A stretch of 64,000 bases of DNA. Origin: Limnephilus marmoratus. Lineage: Eukaryota > Arthropoda > Insecta > Trichoptera > Limnephilidae. The position numbers and the translations under genes are program-made. The stretch is taken from contig OU862934.1 in NCBI GenBank assembly GCA_917880885.1, forward strand, positions 30,240,734-30,304,733. Direction: 5' to 3'. The notes below the pieces were generated by a model. The model had not been told where the DNA came from. It worked only from the letters and a program-made list of their open reading frames with translations, and did not search any database. Below, in pieces: positions 32,201 to 42,091 of the stretch (its first letter is position 1; each line of letters starts with the position of its first letter).

Positions 32201-32579
32201 TTATGGAATTAAACGATACCGTTTTTTGGAGATACTCACAAAAACATATTAACTTCATGATTCCAATGCGTTACGACTTTTCTGTTTGTGGCATTCATAG
32301 AAAAGAAATTGTTTCGTTTTTAGTGTGTAACTCAAAAACGCTGATTTCGGAGTATATCTTTATATTTATGCACCAGATTTAAATGTCCGGGTTAAATTTT
32401 CCAGGAAAAACTAAACCCTTTCACACACTTCCCCAAATGATCATCTAGTCAATCCACGCTATGCAATTGCACTATATAAGTATTATAAATACAAAACAAT
32501 ACAAGAACGACATGTCCACCTACCAGAGACTAAGTGGTAAAATAATTCACCGACTCCAGATATTTTCATATCAGAGGGT

Positions 32580-32885
32580 TCGGCTCTGTGGAATTGCTAA
32601 TTGGACCTATAAATCCTACTGATCCCTCAATATAAATTTTTTAAAAATCTTTTGTAATCCTACATGTATTTAAAATGACTGATTTTTGCATTTTATGTAT
32701 AAATTCTTTGACAAATCTAATATGCCTAAATTTTGAATGAGAGACCTAGGTATAATGCCAGTAGCCGAAATAACAAATGGCAAGATTTTTATAGTCTGAG
32801 AATGCCAAATTCTTTTACTCTCATTTCCTAAATCTGTATATTTTCTTGTCTTTTCAGAAACAGATTTTTGAGTATTTATTATTAT
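32580..32885 (-). pseudogene. Retrotransposon polyprotein C-terminal fragment
   Basis: Minus strand: EKTRKYTDLGNESKRIWHSQ, TIKILPFVISATGIIPRSLI and QNLGILDLSKNLYI, then, one base out of frame, MQKSVILNTCRITKRFL. This resembles the conserved tail (KVxVxPIVISATGxIPK, then QKAVILxTCRIVRKFL) found after the RT in several insect non-LTR elements. The frame break lies near 32692. Clade uncertain. Confidence 0.6.
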
Positions 32886-32889
32886 TACT

Positions 32890-34126
32890 TATATTATATT
32901 ATTTTAATTACTAAGTATAAAATGAAGTCGCTCACGCTCTATGTGCGCTTAGATTTTTTTAACTAGGCAACGGGCAGCGGGCAGCGGACTGACAAACGGG
33001 CGGTGAGGATTTGATTTAACAGATCTTGAGGCGTATTTAAAATGAAGAATGCTAAATTATTGATAATTGTGTATGTAGGTATGTGTAATAAGAAGGAAAA
33101 TTAAACCAGAGCATGAGACCAAATGAAACTCTCAACTTTAAACAATATTTATTAATTTACAAAACATGTATAATGGATTATTCTAATTATGAGAGATTAA
33201 TCTACAGGGTGTGCCTACCCTCGAAGAGACTAGGTATTGTAATATAAGTTATGACACGTGTGTTAAATATAAGAGGAATGAAAACGATTAAATTAGATAT
33301 GAGCGCCATCCTAATTTTATAGATGAACTAGGAAAACTACAAGCTAAGTATTATAGATAAACCATTGCAAAATAAATATATAAGTTAAGACTACATTACG
33401 AAAGTTGACCGTGAATCCGAAAGCGAAGTCCATTGTTCCATGTAAGATTTCTCGAGACCGGTTCCCAGGCGTCCTGTAGTGTGTTGGAAGTCCGCCCCTG
33501 CCCGTTTCCAGAAAGTAACTGAATCTTCTTCTTTGGATGAGCTCTCAATAACCGCGTCAGCCGGCAAGGTCACGTGGTTGTAACAATAGTGATGTTCAAT
33601 CTCGCTAGTGATGTCTGATATGCGATCGCCACTGCTATAATCTGATAGCATTGGTTATAAAAGTTTCGTTAGCCACAGCAACGTGTGTCCGGGTCTGCTA
33701 GTGTGTCATAATTTAAAAACACAAATAAATAAAGGAGACTTATCCGCACTAGTATTTTGGCCTCAAATTCAAATTAAAGTTTTGTATGAAAAAGACCTCG
33801 CAGACGTTCCTGTCATAAACTACCGAATTCATCCATTTAACATACTTGTATCTATCCACTTCTATTTCCCCATGTCATACAGTAGATATGTTTTCAGGGT
33901 CCCGGGAAAATGATAATTTTTTTTCCAAAATAGCTTTCTAGCTGTCGTGAAGGTAGTAAATAAGGTATTGTTTATGATTGTAGCCCTTCTTTCGGGTTGC
34001 AGGCCACATCGCCGCTGCCACAATTGAAGGAAACAAAGTGTTTGGGGGAGGGGAAGGAGCTGGGAGAGAGTCGGGTGGAAATTTCAATCTTTCCAGAACC
34101 CACGGGCAGGTGTGCAATATATTACT
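32890..34126. other. Unassigned interval
   Basis: No repeat family recognised. A minus-strand open frame at 33391-33651 (86 codons, acidic N-terminal half) has no recognisable domain and lies in less AT-rich sequence; it could be a remnant, but I cannot support a function. Confidence 0.35.
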
Positions 34127-35320
34127 GCAGTGACTCTTAAGCTGTGGTCCGCGGACCTCTGCACGTGATCACGTTTTATCCCTTCAGAAATTTGGCTTTT
34201 TTCTCGGATGGTCAAAATATTTCCGCTTTACAATAAAATGCAAATTATATTTCTCAACATGTCCGAAAACTAAAAGCTGTTTTTGAATGGTGATGCAATA
34301 TGCTTTCACATTTTATAATTTAAAATTTACTTGAATTTATTTGAAATATAAAATTTTTGCATGCAAACATAAAAAGTTTTAAAAATGTCGAACCTTTCGT
34401 TTTTTTTTTCAAACTAAAATTACTGTTAATGAAAAAAAAATAAAAACATGTACATTTTGTACATTTTTTTTACATTAGCTCCACACAGGAGGCCCTGTTG
34501 AAAATAATTACTTTCAGGGCCTATGTCATTTTTATCGATGCTGTGTGGAGGATGTTTTTAGGAATGAAAAAGGATGGGTGGGTAGGAATGAGGGGTGGGT
34601 AGGAATCTGGGGGTAAGAGTAACCAGGAGGGACCGACGTATGAATCCATCCCTCCCACTGTGGTGCAAGGCGATATTCCGAGAGAGTACGGCTGAATAAG
34701 TCAAAGGGACTCCCTCAGCCACTCTTCCGATTAGGCCCGCCATGAAGTGGGTGGGCAAGACTCGGACAAAACTCACCCCGTGAACCCGGGTACCCCTGCT
34801 AAGTCATCAAACGTAGCGAACCACTTGGGGTGACCTATGGCAGAGATGTTCAATCTAATAAATGGCTCCTGGGGCGGCGGTATTCATACTCGCCTCCCGT
34901 ACGTTTATAATATATTAGACAAATATATTATAAACGTTACTGTCATCTCACTTTTTTTTCGTTCCATGTAAAAATAATTAATAAAAAATTCCCAAGGTTT
35001 CAATTGTTTTTTTTTTTTTTCAAATTGCGATTCGAAACTTTGGTTACATAAATGTGAACATTGTACTTATTCGGTGGTTGTTTAACAACACATTACTTTT
35101 TACTATAAAGCGTGGTGTTTTGCTATTCTAATACCGTTTAGAACATGTTTCTCACCATACTGGTAAAGGAGTTGTATCGATTTATGTGAGACATAATTTA
35201 TGAGAGCTGGAATAAATTTGGTCTCTCGAATCGGGGTTAATAATTTCGCAATTTCATAAAAGTAACACATATAAGTATCGGTCATTACTAAACAGTTAAG
35301 AAAAACCAAAAAAAAATAAT
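34127..35320 (-). pseudogene. Decayed hAT transposon with transposase remnant
   Basis: One terminus, CAGTGACTCTTAAGCTGTGG and GGTCCGCGGACC at 34127-34158, is of hAT (ZBED-like) type. At the other side the minus strand (35309-35103) reads YEIAKLLTPIRETKFIPALI and NYVSHKSI, which resembles the FKVAYEIAK...IGExLIKPAL region of ZBED-like hAT transposases. The rest is full of stops. A long H-SINE is inserted at 34477-34899. A second decayed copy lies at 52780-53310. Confidence 0.6.
34477..34899 (-). mobile_element. Long H-SINE inserted in the hAT relic
   Basis: Hairpin tail at 34490-34520 (GGCCCTGTTGAAAATAATTA with CTTTCAGGGCC), the long-subtype segment (GACGTATGAATCCATCCCTC, GCCCGCCATGAAGTGGGTGG), and the 5' end GGCGAGTATGAATACC on the minus strand at 34899. 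Its position inside homologous hAT sequence dates it after the hAT copy. Confidence 0.8.
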
Positions 35321-36357
35321 AATAATGATAAATGGAGAAAATTTGTAGAAAAAATACTATTTGAATTACAACAAAGTATTGAGAGATCTAACAAAATATT
35401 CCATGAAATCACAAGCACCACCCTACAAATTACTCAACAATCAAGTCACCCTAACATCAAGTCACTTTACAATCAAGACATCCACACTCACAATACTCGA
35501 AATGGCAATAAAATCCGCATACCTCAAACACATTTGGGAGGCGGGAATGGGTACCGCCGCCCCGGGAACCTTTATTGGATAACCAACACCTCTGCCATAG
35601 GTCACCCCAAGTGGTTCGCTACGTTTGGTGATTTAGCAGGGGTGCCCGGGTTCATGGGGTGAGGTTTGTCTAGGTCTTGAAGGCCAGGACATACTGAACC
35701 CCAGATTCCTACCCACCCCTTAAACCCTTTTCCTTCCCAGAACTCTCCTCTCCTTCCTTTCCTTAAAAAAAACCCTCCACACAGCATCCTCAAAGATGAC
35801 ATAGGCCCTGAGGGAAATTATTTTCCTCAGGGCCTCCTGTGTGGAGCTCATGTAAAAAAAAAAAAAAAAAACACACTATAAAATATGGGATAAAATATCT
35901 GAACTGTGTTGCCTATACACTATACGAGTATAATTCGCTCTCAGATATGTCCAAGGGAATCCAGCAAAATAAAAAAATCAGAATAATGCTTTAAAAGAAT
36001 ATTTTTAAGTACGTTTAAGAACGAAACTATGTAATTTTCTTGTCATGTGCAATTGTCTTGTTTCTTTTTCTCTTCTTTTCTTTTCCATTAAGTTGTAATC
36101 ATCCATATCTGTATAACCTTGTTCCTTTTTTCTTTAATATTGTTTTCTATTGTTGTTAGTTCTACTCAACCTGTCTTTTATTCGTCGATATTATACGTGA
36201 AACTTATATTTTTAATATCAAAATGTCTATGTAAAATTGTAAGTATTTCCTCCCACCCATGAAGTGTTTGTTCCTCCTGTTCTCCAATGAGTTTTGTAAT
36301 TCATCGGGATTGCTCTAGCAAGAAACAAAAACAATAAATAAAATTGTGTCCTTAGAT
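35290..36357 (+). pseudogene. Non-LTR retrotransposon (family B) 3' region, split by H-SINE
   Basis: The first part (35290-35532) is a coding remnant with an IHTHNTRNGNKIRIPQT-like reading. After the SINE it resumes with HTIKYGIKYLNCVAYTLYEY. A ~450-base T-rich 3' UTR ends ATAAAATTGTGTCCTTAG, where the family-B stem-loop would start. Family assignment rests on the layout and the GTGTCCTTAG tail. Confidence 0.55.
35533..35871 (+). mobile_element. Short H-SINE, near-consensus, with A18 tail
   Basis: Best-preserved copy: TTGGGAGGCGGGAATGGGTA at the start; AACCTTTATTGGATAACCAA, AAGTGGTTCGCTACGTTTGG and CCCCTTAAACCCTTTTCC in the body; hairpin GGCCCTGAGGGAAATTATTT with CCTCAGGGCC at 35803-35835; TGTGGAGCTCATGT and 18 A. 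AAACACA lies on both sides, a likely 7-bp target duplication. Confidence 0.85.
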
Positions 36358-36740
36358 TATGCCATTTAAATCTTTATTTGTTTATTTATTTGTACGAAAC
36401 AATCATTTTTACATAATTACAGTGATAATTTGCTATTTTATGGATTATTTGTATAATATTTAATTTAATGGAGACAATATTAGCGAAACACAATAAAAAA
36501 ACTGAAAACAGAAAGTTTAAAATTAATAATAACGTTTGAGAAAAAATGGGAGGCATGGGACGTTATTTCTCTAATTTGTTTCTACTCACCTCCAAGTTTC
36601 GAATAACTATTTTTTGACAATAATTTATTGTCTTCTCAGGATGTCTGTATTATTTTTGTCCTTACGGTACTGATTTTATGACAATATTAAATAAGAATTA
36701 CTTTGAAACCACCGGTCCTAAGAATAGGTCTATATAAAGA
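36358..36740. other. AT-rich interval, nothing recognised
   Basis: No supported features. Confidence 0.45.
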
Positions 36741-36744
36741 ATTT

Positions 36745-36850
36745 GTATAAGCTTTCCCTGACGAAGGAACGTTTGTTCCGAAACCGGTCGGATTTGCGCA
36801 TCAAATAAGTGGTTTATACAAAGTTAAATTATTTCATTTTTCTATAATGG
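36745..36850 (+). mobile_element. Penelope-like element 3' end
   Basis: Matches 13870-13985 in inverse orientation over ~100 bases: AAGCTTTCCCTGACGAAGG, GAAACCGGTCGGATTTG, CATCAAATAAGTGGTTTATA and AAATTATTTCAT. No endonuclease sequence lies upstream, so only the terminal part was inserted or kept. Confidence 0.7.
36755..36793 (+). ncRNA. Minimal hammerhead ribozyme of Penelope-like element
   Basis: CTGACGA (36758-36764), stem II GGAAC-GTTT-GTTCC, GAAA (36780-36783), ACCGGT as minimal stem III, then GTC with predicted cleavage after 36789. Stem I is only TCC/GGA. Identical over the whole core to the copy at 13940-13977. Confidence 0.75.
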
Positions 36851-37296
36851 ATAACCACAAAGTAATAGCTACATTCAAAAATATAAAGAATTTGTATTTG
36901 TTTTTTCATTCAATCTTCTTCGCTATTAATCCCGATGTAAAAAAAACACAACTAAATTCAAGCTCGAAGTCTAAAAACTTTGGAAAGCGTCATCCCTTCC
37001 ACGGCCCGGCATCGTGAATACGTTCCTAAGGACTTTATACACATCAACCCTTCTCAAATGTGATGCGATGCGTACCCCACCTTCCCTTACAGCGGGTCCT
37101 ACGTCAAGCCACCACCCACCCCACTCACCCACCGAGCGTGGCACCCGTTCTAACATCCATTCTCCGCCACCACCTTCATACCGTGGCCTTATATCAGATA
37201 CTAGCCGTCATGAACCCGGCGTTGCTCGGAGTTATTGGTTGTGCTATTCAAATTTGATTAATTTTTAATATTTCATAATTTTTTGATTTAAAATAT
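36851..37296. other. Unassigned interval with RTE-like start motif
   Basis: C-rich patch at 37060-37190. At 37203 ACTAGCCGTCATGAACCCGG and CGTTGCTCGG resemble the 5' start of the RTE-like elements, breaking off near 37260. Confidence 0.4.
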
Positions 37297-37372
37297 AAGG
37301 TCTTTGTGTTCGACGGGTAAGGCACTCGATTAGCCATCCGAACGCCACGTGTTCCAATCCCGGCGTGGGGAA
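37297..37372 (+). repeat. tRNA-like SINE head
   Basis: GGTCTTTGTGTTCGACGGGT (A-box side) and GTGTTCCAATCCCGGCGTGG (B-box side) resemble the T-SINE head. The body that follows is not recognisable. Confidence 0.5.
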
Positions 37373-37439
37373 ATACATTTTGTTTGATTCATTATTTTAA
37401 TATCACAATTAATGGATTAAAAAAAATATATCTGTTTAG

Positions 37440-38125
37440 TTTTGAGTTTAAAAAATGTTGTGTATCTAAAAGCGTCCGTCTTTTAGACACAGATGGCGGT
37501 GATATGAATTATCAGTAGATTCCGCTAGATGGCAGGTAGCGTAGTACCTAAGTTGTCCGACCGGGGGTCGGAGGGGCTCAGAGTGAGTGTTTTCTGTAAA
37601 CACTGGGCAGAACCATTTTAGCTAGCTTCTAGTAGGTAGACTAACGCAGTCTCAATTGTATACGCGAAGTATAAATAAATCCAGATAACAAACAAGAATC
37701 TATTAATTCCCATTAGTAATCTCCATCCAAGTATTTGGAGAGTCTGTTAGTGTGTCCACTAAATAACAGAACACTACAAAAAACTAAACCCATGTTCCAG
37801 AGTCCTTCATTGTTAATTTATTTCTTTGTCTTCCTCCTTTCCCTGAAAGTCCCTACTTATTATGAAAGAAAAGGATGTTTTCATGCCTACGTGGAACCCA
37901 TCTACAATATTGGCACCAAAATCAAAAATTACCTACTTGTACGAATTGAAAAATCGCAGTGACATCGGTCACATCTCGCCATTGAAATCTCGCTATTAAT
38001 CGCAAAATTACTAATATAACCCTAGTGTCGATAATTGTGACCAAGTTGTGCAGTTATTGAAGTGAAGTGCAGCCATCACCAAGATCGGTCCAGAAACAGC
38101 GGATAAAACCATCTAAAGGTAGGGA
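37440..38125 (+). other. Possible LTR and leader of an LTR retrotransposon
   Basis: 37560-37760 has an LTR-like layout (GGGGTCGGAGGGGCTCAGAG, then GTATAAATAAATCC, then short T-rich sequence). 37965-38110 (GTGCAGTTATTGAAGTGAAG, CATCACCAAGATCGGTCCAG) looks like a gypsy-type leader. No second LTR, primer-binding site or gag/pol was found, so this is tentative. Confidence 0.25.
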
Positions 38126-38257
38126 CTTATCCTTCCATTTCGATTTCCTGTGATTGAGTTAAAATCGCAGTTAATTGTCTTGTTTTCGCAAAATTTAGAT
38201 TTATAGTCCACATCTCTCTCGTGTCATGACATTGGTCGTGACATATGGTATGTTTGT

Positions 38258-38465
38258 AGCACGTCCCAGAATGAAAGTTACTCTCAGTATCGCCCTGGTG
38301 TAAGACCATCATTTAGAATTGAAATGACTTTGGCAGTGTTTTTGTCAGATCTAAATGGCTGGGTACTTCTCCTCCCCAATTCCTTCAGCTTCACAATATA
38401 CCCCATTTGGAAATGCTATAGTCTCATTGGGAGCAGTTGGGACTCTTGTGTTGTATTCACATAAA
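38258..38465 (+). mobile_element. T-SINE body and tail without tRNA head
   Basis: ACTCTCAGTATCGCCCTGGT, GTAAGACCATCATTTAGAAT, CTAAATGGCTGGGTACTTC and GGGAGCAGTTGGGACTCTTG match the T-SINE from its middle to its end. Confidence 0.75.
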
Positions 38466-39060
38466 AACCCTACTCGTTAAAGACGCTGAAGTCCTCGGCA
38501 TTGCTCTTGCTTAATTCGAGTGTGGACGATTTCATAAAAAAATATCAAAATTCTGCTTACGGGGATTCTGAAAAGAGGATGGGGGTAGTTTTTAGAAATC
38601 TAATGAAGTAGTAATGACAGAGTTCTTTCCCTTCCTTTGAAGTTCAAATGTGGAAAATTTCAACAATCTCGGAATAAAACTGTAGATGTTTACAAACCGC
38701 GAAGCCACCCACAGACACTCCACTTTAAAATACACATAGAAGAAGAAAATATTTGCGGTATTTTATTTTTTTTTATATTTAGTGACATAGGTATATTACA
38801 AAATCATGACATCAATTGTATAATACATTATTCCCAATGTGTTTAATAAAACTCATTTAGGAAAGGACAACCTTACACAATTAAAAGGAAATCATTTTTA
38901 CACAATATCACGAATTTAAGTGGGAGTTCAATGAAAATTACATAGATTTGAAAATAGACTAGACACAATAGTTACAGTTAGTTGAAGAATATGTTATTTC
39001 TTCTAACACAGCAAACTTATTTTGTGGCACCATTTTGATTTAAATTAATAAATTACTTCG
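38466..39060. other. Unassigned, RTE-like debris
   Basis: 38490-38720 has scattered similarity to the RTE-like element at 27735 (TCCTCGGCATTGCTC, TCAACAATCTCGGAATAAAA). At 39015-39035 TTTTGTGGCACCATTTTG recurs near 55300, where the minus strand reads MVPQ. Confidence 0.4.
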
Positions 39061-39382
39061 TTTTTACCACTTTTATAATTAATAAACTAATGTTTAAGAC
39101 GAGATTTGTATGCATAGCACACAGGGTTATAATTATTATAAGTATCTAATAATTATTGGTGAAACACTCATCTACATTGAAAAAATCTATAAAATAATAA
39201 TTAATATTTGTCAAGTTAAAGTATTTCACCAAAAAATGTAGACGTAATTTGTCTCGACGCCACCTAGTGGGAGATTTAGCACTTACAATGCCTTTCCCAT
39301 ATAAAAATAAAGTTGATAGTTTGCAGGTGGAAAAATGTAATAAGCAGTAATTGTTGAATGAAATACTAGTATATATTGAATT

Positions 39383-39930
39383 ACTAGCTGGTACCCGGCA
39401 TGCGTTGCTATGCCATTTAACAAAGAAATTGTTTCTCCCTGCGTGTCCTTTCCCATCCGTCCTGTTCCCCTTCCGCCTCCCGTTCTCCTGCGTCCCCTTC
39501 CCATCTCGCTTTCCCACTCTGTCACCACCACCTCCCCTCTCCCCACTCACTCCCCCCTTCCCCCGTCCCGCGAACCCCTCTCCCGAGTTCCCCTCCCCCC
39601 TCACAGGTCACCCTCCCCCTCCCAGGTTTCCCTTCCTCCTCCCTGGTTCCCCTCCCCCCCTCACGCGAACCTCCTACCCGAGTTCCCCTCCCCCTTCCCC
39701 CCTCCCGCATTCCATACATTCAATTTTCGAACAGCTAGCGTGCCACCAATAGCAATTTTTTTGTGCAAATTTCATAATGCCAGAGGTCACCAGAAGTTTT
39801 ATACAAACCTTGTCCTGACAATAACGAACACACAAAAAAAAGAATTATCCAATTTGGTGCAGTCATTCGAAAGTTATGCGCGTACATACGTTTCGGCGAT
39901 TCATTTTTATTTATATATATATAGATAGAT
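39383..39930 (+). mobile_element. RTE-like nonautonomous element with C/T-rich core
   Basis: ACTAGCTGGTACCCGGCATG marks the start and TATATATATAGATAG the end. Because it interrupts the tRNA-bearing element, the boundaries are well defined. The C/T-rich core (39470-39715) is the same kind as at 13380-13620 and 58290-58430. Downstream GTGCAGTCATTCGAAAGTTA matches the 13205 copy. Confidence 0.75.
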
Positions 39931-39947
39931 TTGGCGGGTAGGAGATA

Positions 39948-40021
39948 ATCCGGTGTAGCTCAATGGTAGAGCATTTGACCGGAAATCAGAAGGACGCGGG
40001 TTCGAGTCCCCTCGGCGGCAC
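39948..40021 (+). tRNA. tRNA-like sequence inside TIR element (pseudo-tRNA)
   Basis: TCCGGTGTAGCTCAATGGTA, anticodon loop CCGGAAA (C at position 33) and T arm GGGTTCGAGTCCC. Better T arm than copies 1 and 2, but the same odd position 33. Pseudo-tRNA. Confidence 0.5.
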
Positions 40022-40517
40022 GTATCTTTTCTCGGGAGATTTTTTCAATATAGTTGAGTGTTTCAAGCTAATAATTATTACTTATAAATAATAATTGTAA
40101 TATTTTATTAATATATTTAGAAAGATAATATAGAAGAGTTACAAAGAAAGATGTCTAAGTATGTCACTGGTTCATAAATCTGCTAAGAAAATATCCTTTT
40201 AGAGCATTTGCCAATGTTTTTTTGTTTGATGCTGGAAGTTTTAGGTCATTAGGTAATTCGTTGTATTGCGTATTTGCGATGTATTGTAAGGAGTTAAATC
40301 CAAATTTTGGTCGTGGAGTAGATGACGATAAGTGTATTTGATTTTGTGATCGTGTGTTGTGCTGGTGTATATCGAAATTAAAGGCTGGTTTAGTGTTGGT
40401 GTGTGACGAGTGTTGAATTATTTGTAGAACGGCAGTAATGATGCTACATTTTGACAGAATCGTAAAGCGCCAGGGTTGAAAATACTCCCTGTATGAGTCA
40501 CTGATGAAGGACCACAT

Positions 40518-40615
40518 TTAAAAATTGAAACGTTGCCTGAAATGGCATTATAGCCAGGTACTTCCCCACTTTCTTCGTTCCTGTATCCTTTCTCTCCCCA
40601 CTAGGTACCTTAATC
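40518..40615 (+). repeat. T-SINE fragment
   Basis: TTGAAACGTTGCCTGAAATG, GGCATTATAGCCAGGTACTT and TTCGTTCCTGTATCC match the T-SINE body. It abuts the truncated 5' end of the next LINE. Confidence 0.6.
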
Positions 40616-40621
40616 CTTTCC

Positions 40622-41958
40622 ATATTTGAAACAATAATTTGCGAAAAGCTAAACAAACAAATTAAACCGTTTCTTCAGGGAAACCAACACGGATTTCTAT
40701 CAAATAAGTCCACCGTCTCTAATCTTCTAGAACTCTCACAGAGAGTAGCAAGAGGATTAGATGCTCAACATCAAACTGATGTGATCTACACTGATTTCGC
40801 CAAGGCGTTCGACCGAGTTGATCATGACGTACTGCTACGAAAAATACATAGAATTGGCTTCGACAAACCCCTCCTAAATTTTTTTGTCACGTATTTAAGG
40901 AATAGGAAACAATATGTTTGCATCGACGGATACAGGTCTAGAGAATTCTCTGCATTCTCTGGAGTGCCACAGGGGTCAAACCTAGGTCCTCTACTATTTA
41001 TAATCTTAATTGATGACATTCAAGAATGCATCAAACATTCCACTTGCCTGCTTTTTGCTGACGATCTAAAATTACTTAAGAAAATTTGTGATGGTCAAGA
41101 TTGTGTCAAATTGCAAACTGATTTAGATTCAATTTCATCATGGGCTGATGAAAATAAATTATTTTTTAATACAAAAAAATGTGTCGCTATGTCGTATACA
41201 CGTTCGAGAAACCCTATAAAATTCGATTATTGCATCAAAAATGATATATTGTCAAAAGTAAAATCCATCAAGGACCTTGGGGTAGTCTTTGATCCCAAAC
41301 TTACGTTTTCGGACCATATATTGCAGTTGACGACATCATGCTACAAGCTTCTCGGATTTGTCATAAGACTCTGCAAACAATTTTCCAATCCCGAGGCAAT
41401 GATGACTTTGTACAACTGCATTATAAGGTCTAAAATCGAATACGCCTCTGCTGTATGGGCCCCATACCAACAAAAATATATTGAAAAACTAGAACAGATT
41501 CAAAAAAAGTTTTTGAGATACATGTATTTGAGAATGCACGGAGAGTATCCGCGATTCATGCATCACGAAGATTTGCTCGCCGAAACGCGCTACCAAAGTC
41601 TCCACTCGAGGAGGAGTGGGGCCCTTGCAGTAACGGCGTACAAAATTATTAATAATTTAATAGATAGCCCATACCTTCTGGAATGCTATAAGTTGTTCGT
41701 ACCGAATAACTACAGCCAGGGACGTCACCATGATCTGCTTTGTATCCCACGTGGCAGAACGGACGTACTGGCTCGGCATAGCATGACACGAGGTATGGCG
41801 CTGTTAAACAACGCCTCCAAGACTATCGATATTTTTAATAGTAGCCTTGAAGAATTCAAGAGGCATGTTAATGCTAAAAATCTATAACTTGTTATTTGTA
41901 TCATATATATGTAGTTTATGTTACATGTGTATTGTAAATGGACACAGTCTGTAATACA

Positions 41959-42009
<51 letters not shown>
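40622..42009 (+). mobile_element. 5'-truncated LINE with open RT frame and 49-A tail
   Basis: The RT frame is open from the truncation point at 40622 (IFETIICEKLNKQIKPFLQG onward) to the stop at 41887. It is followed by 73 bases of 3' UTR and an uninterrupted A-run at 41961-42009. The long, pure poly(A) and intact frame suggest a recent insertion. Only the N-terminal part and the endonuclease are missing. Confidence 0.85.
40781..41887 (+). CDS. LINE reverse transcriptase (C-terminal two thirds), open frame
   Basis: Encodes the RT that copies the element's RNA by target-primed reverse transcription. Visible motifs: TDFAKAFDRVDHD (block A) near the start, YLRNRKQYV, GVPQGSNLGPLLFII (block B, residues 60-75) and FADDLKLL (catalytic Asp pair, about residues 92-97), then KDLGVVFDPKLTFSDHI and the EYASAVWAPYQQKYIEKLEQ thumb/C-terminal region. 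The frame continues upstream of this ATG without a stop to 40622, so the ATG is only the first one left after truncation. Jockey-group affinity is inferred. No promoter of its own. Confidence 0.8.
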   Translation: MIYTDFAKAFDRVDHDVLLRKIHRIGFDKPLLNFFVTYLRNRKQYVCIDGYRSREFSAFSGVPQGSNLGPLLFIILIDDIQECIKHSTCLLFADDLKLLKKICDGQDCVKLQTDLDSISSWADENKLFFNTKKCVAMSYTRSRNPIKFDYCIKNDILSKVKSIKDLGVVFDPKLTFSDHILQLTTSCYKLLGFVIRLCKQFSNPEAMMTLYNCIIRSKIEYASAVWAPYQQKYIEKLEQIQKKFLRYMYLRMHGEYPRFMHHEDLLAETRYQSLHSRRSGALAVTAYKIINNLIDSPYLLECYKLFVPNNYSQGRHHDLLCIPRGRTDVLARHSMTRGMALLNNASKTIDIFNSSLEEFKRHVNAKNL

Positions 42010-42010
<1 letters not shown>

Positions 42011-42088
42011 ATGCCCCGATCTTGGATGCTAAAATCTCACGGCCTCCGGTTAGCAGAAAGGACTTGGGACTCTAGTGCAGAAATCAGC
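42010..42088 (+). repeat. T-SINE tail fragment
   Basis: GGATGCTAAAATCTCACGGC and GACTTGGGACTCTAGTGCAG match the T-SINE 3' end, lying between two LINEs. Confidence 0.6.
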
Positions 42089-42091
42089 TAT

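Larger units (their letters stand above)
39080..40100 (+). mobile_element. tRNA-bearing TIR element, copy 3, with nested insertion
   Basis: Left end has TGTATGCATAGCACACAGGG and GAAACACTCATCTACATTGA; the right end (40040-40100) has the inverse TCAATATAGTTGAGTGTTTC and TTATTACTTATAAATAATAA. Between them lie CGACGCCACCTAGTGGGAG, TTTGCAGGTGGAAAAATG and a tRNA-like sequence at 39948-40021. An RTE-like element is inserted at 39383-39930, just before GGCGGGTA. A TIR structure independent of copies 1 and 2. Confidence 0.7.

Noticed and set aside
33391..33651. Minus-strand 86-codon frame as a transposase or gag piece
   Set aside because: No motif could be identified, so no function is assigned.
37440..38125. 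Complete LTR retrotransposon
   Set aside because: Only LTR-like and leader-like segments are seen. No second LTR, primer site or gag/pol.
39351..39928. Proline-rich open frames, and glycine/arginine-rich ones on the other strand
   Set aside because: By-product of the C/T-rich core of the RTE-like element. The same occurs at 13345-13685 and 58235-58596 in unrelated frames.
41961..42009. Poly-lysine or poly-phenylalanine coding over the A-run
   Set aside because: It is the poly(A) tail of the LINE insertion.
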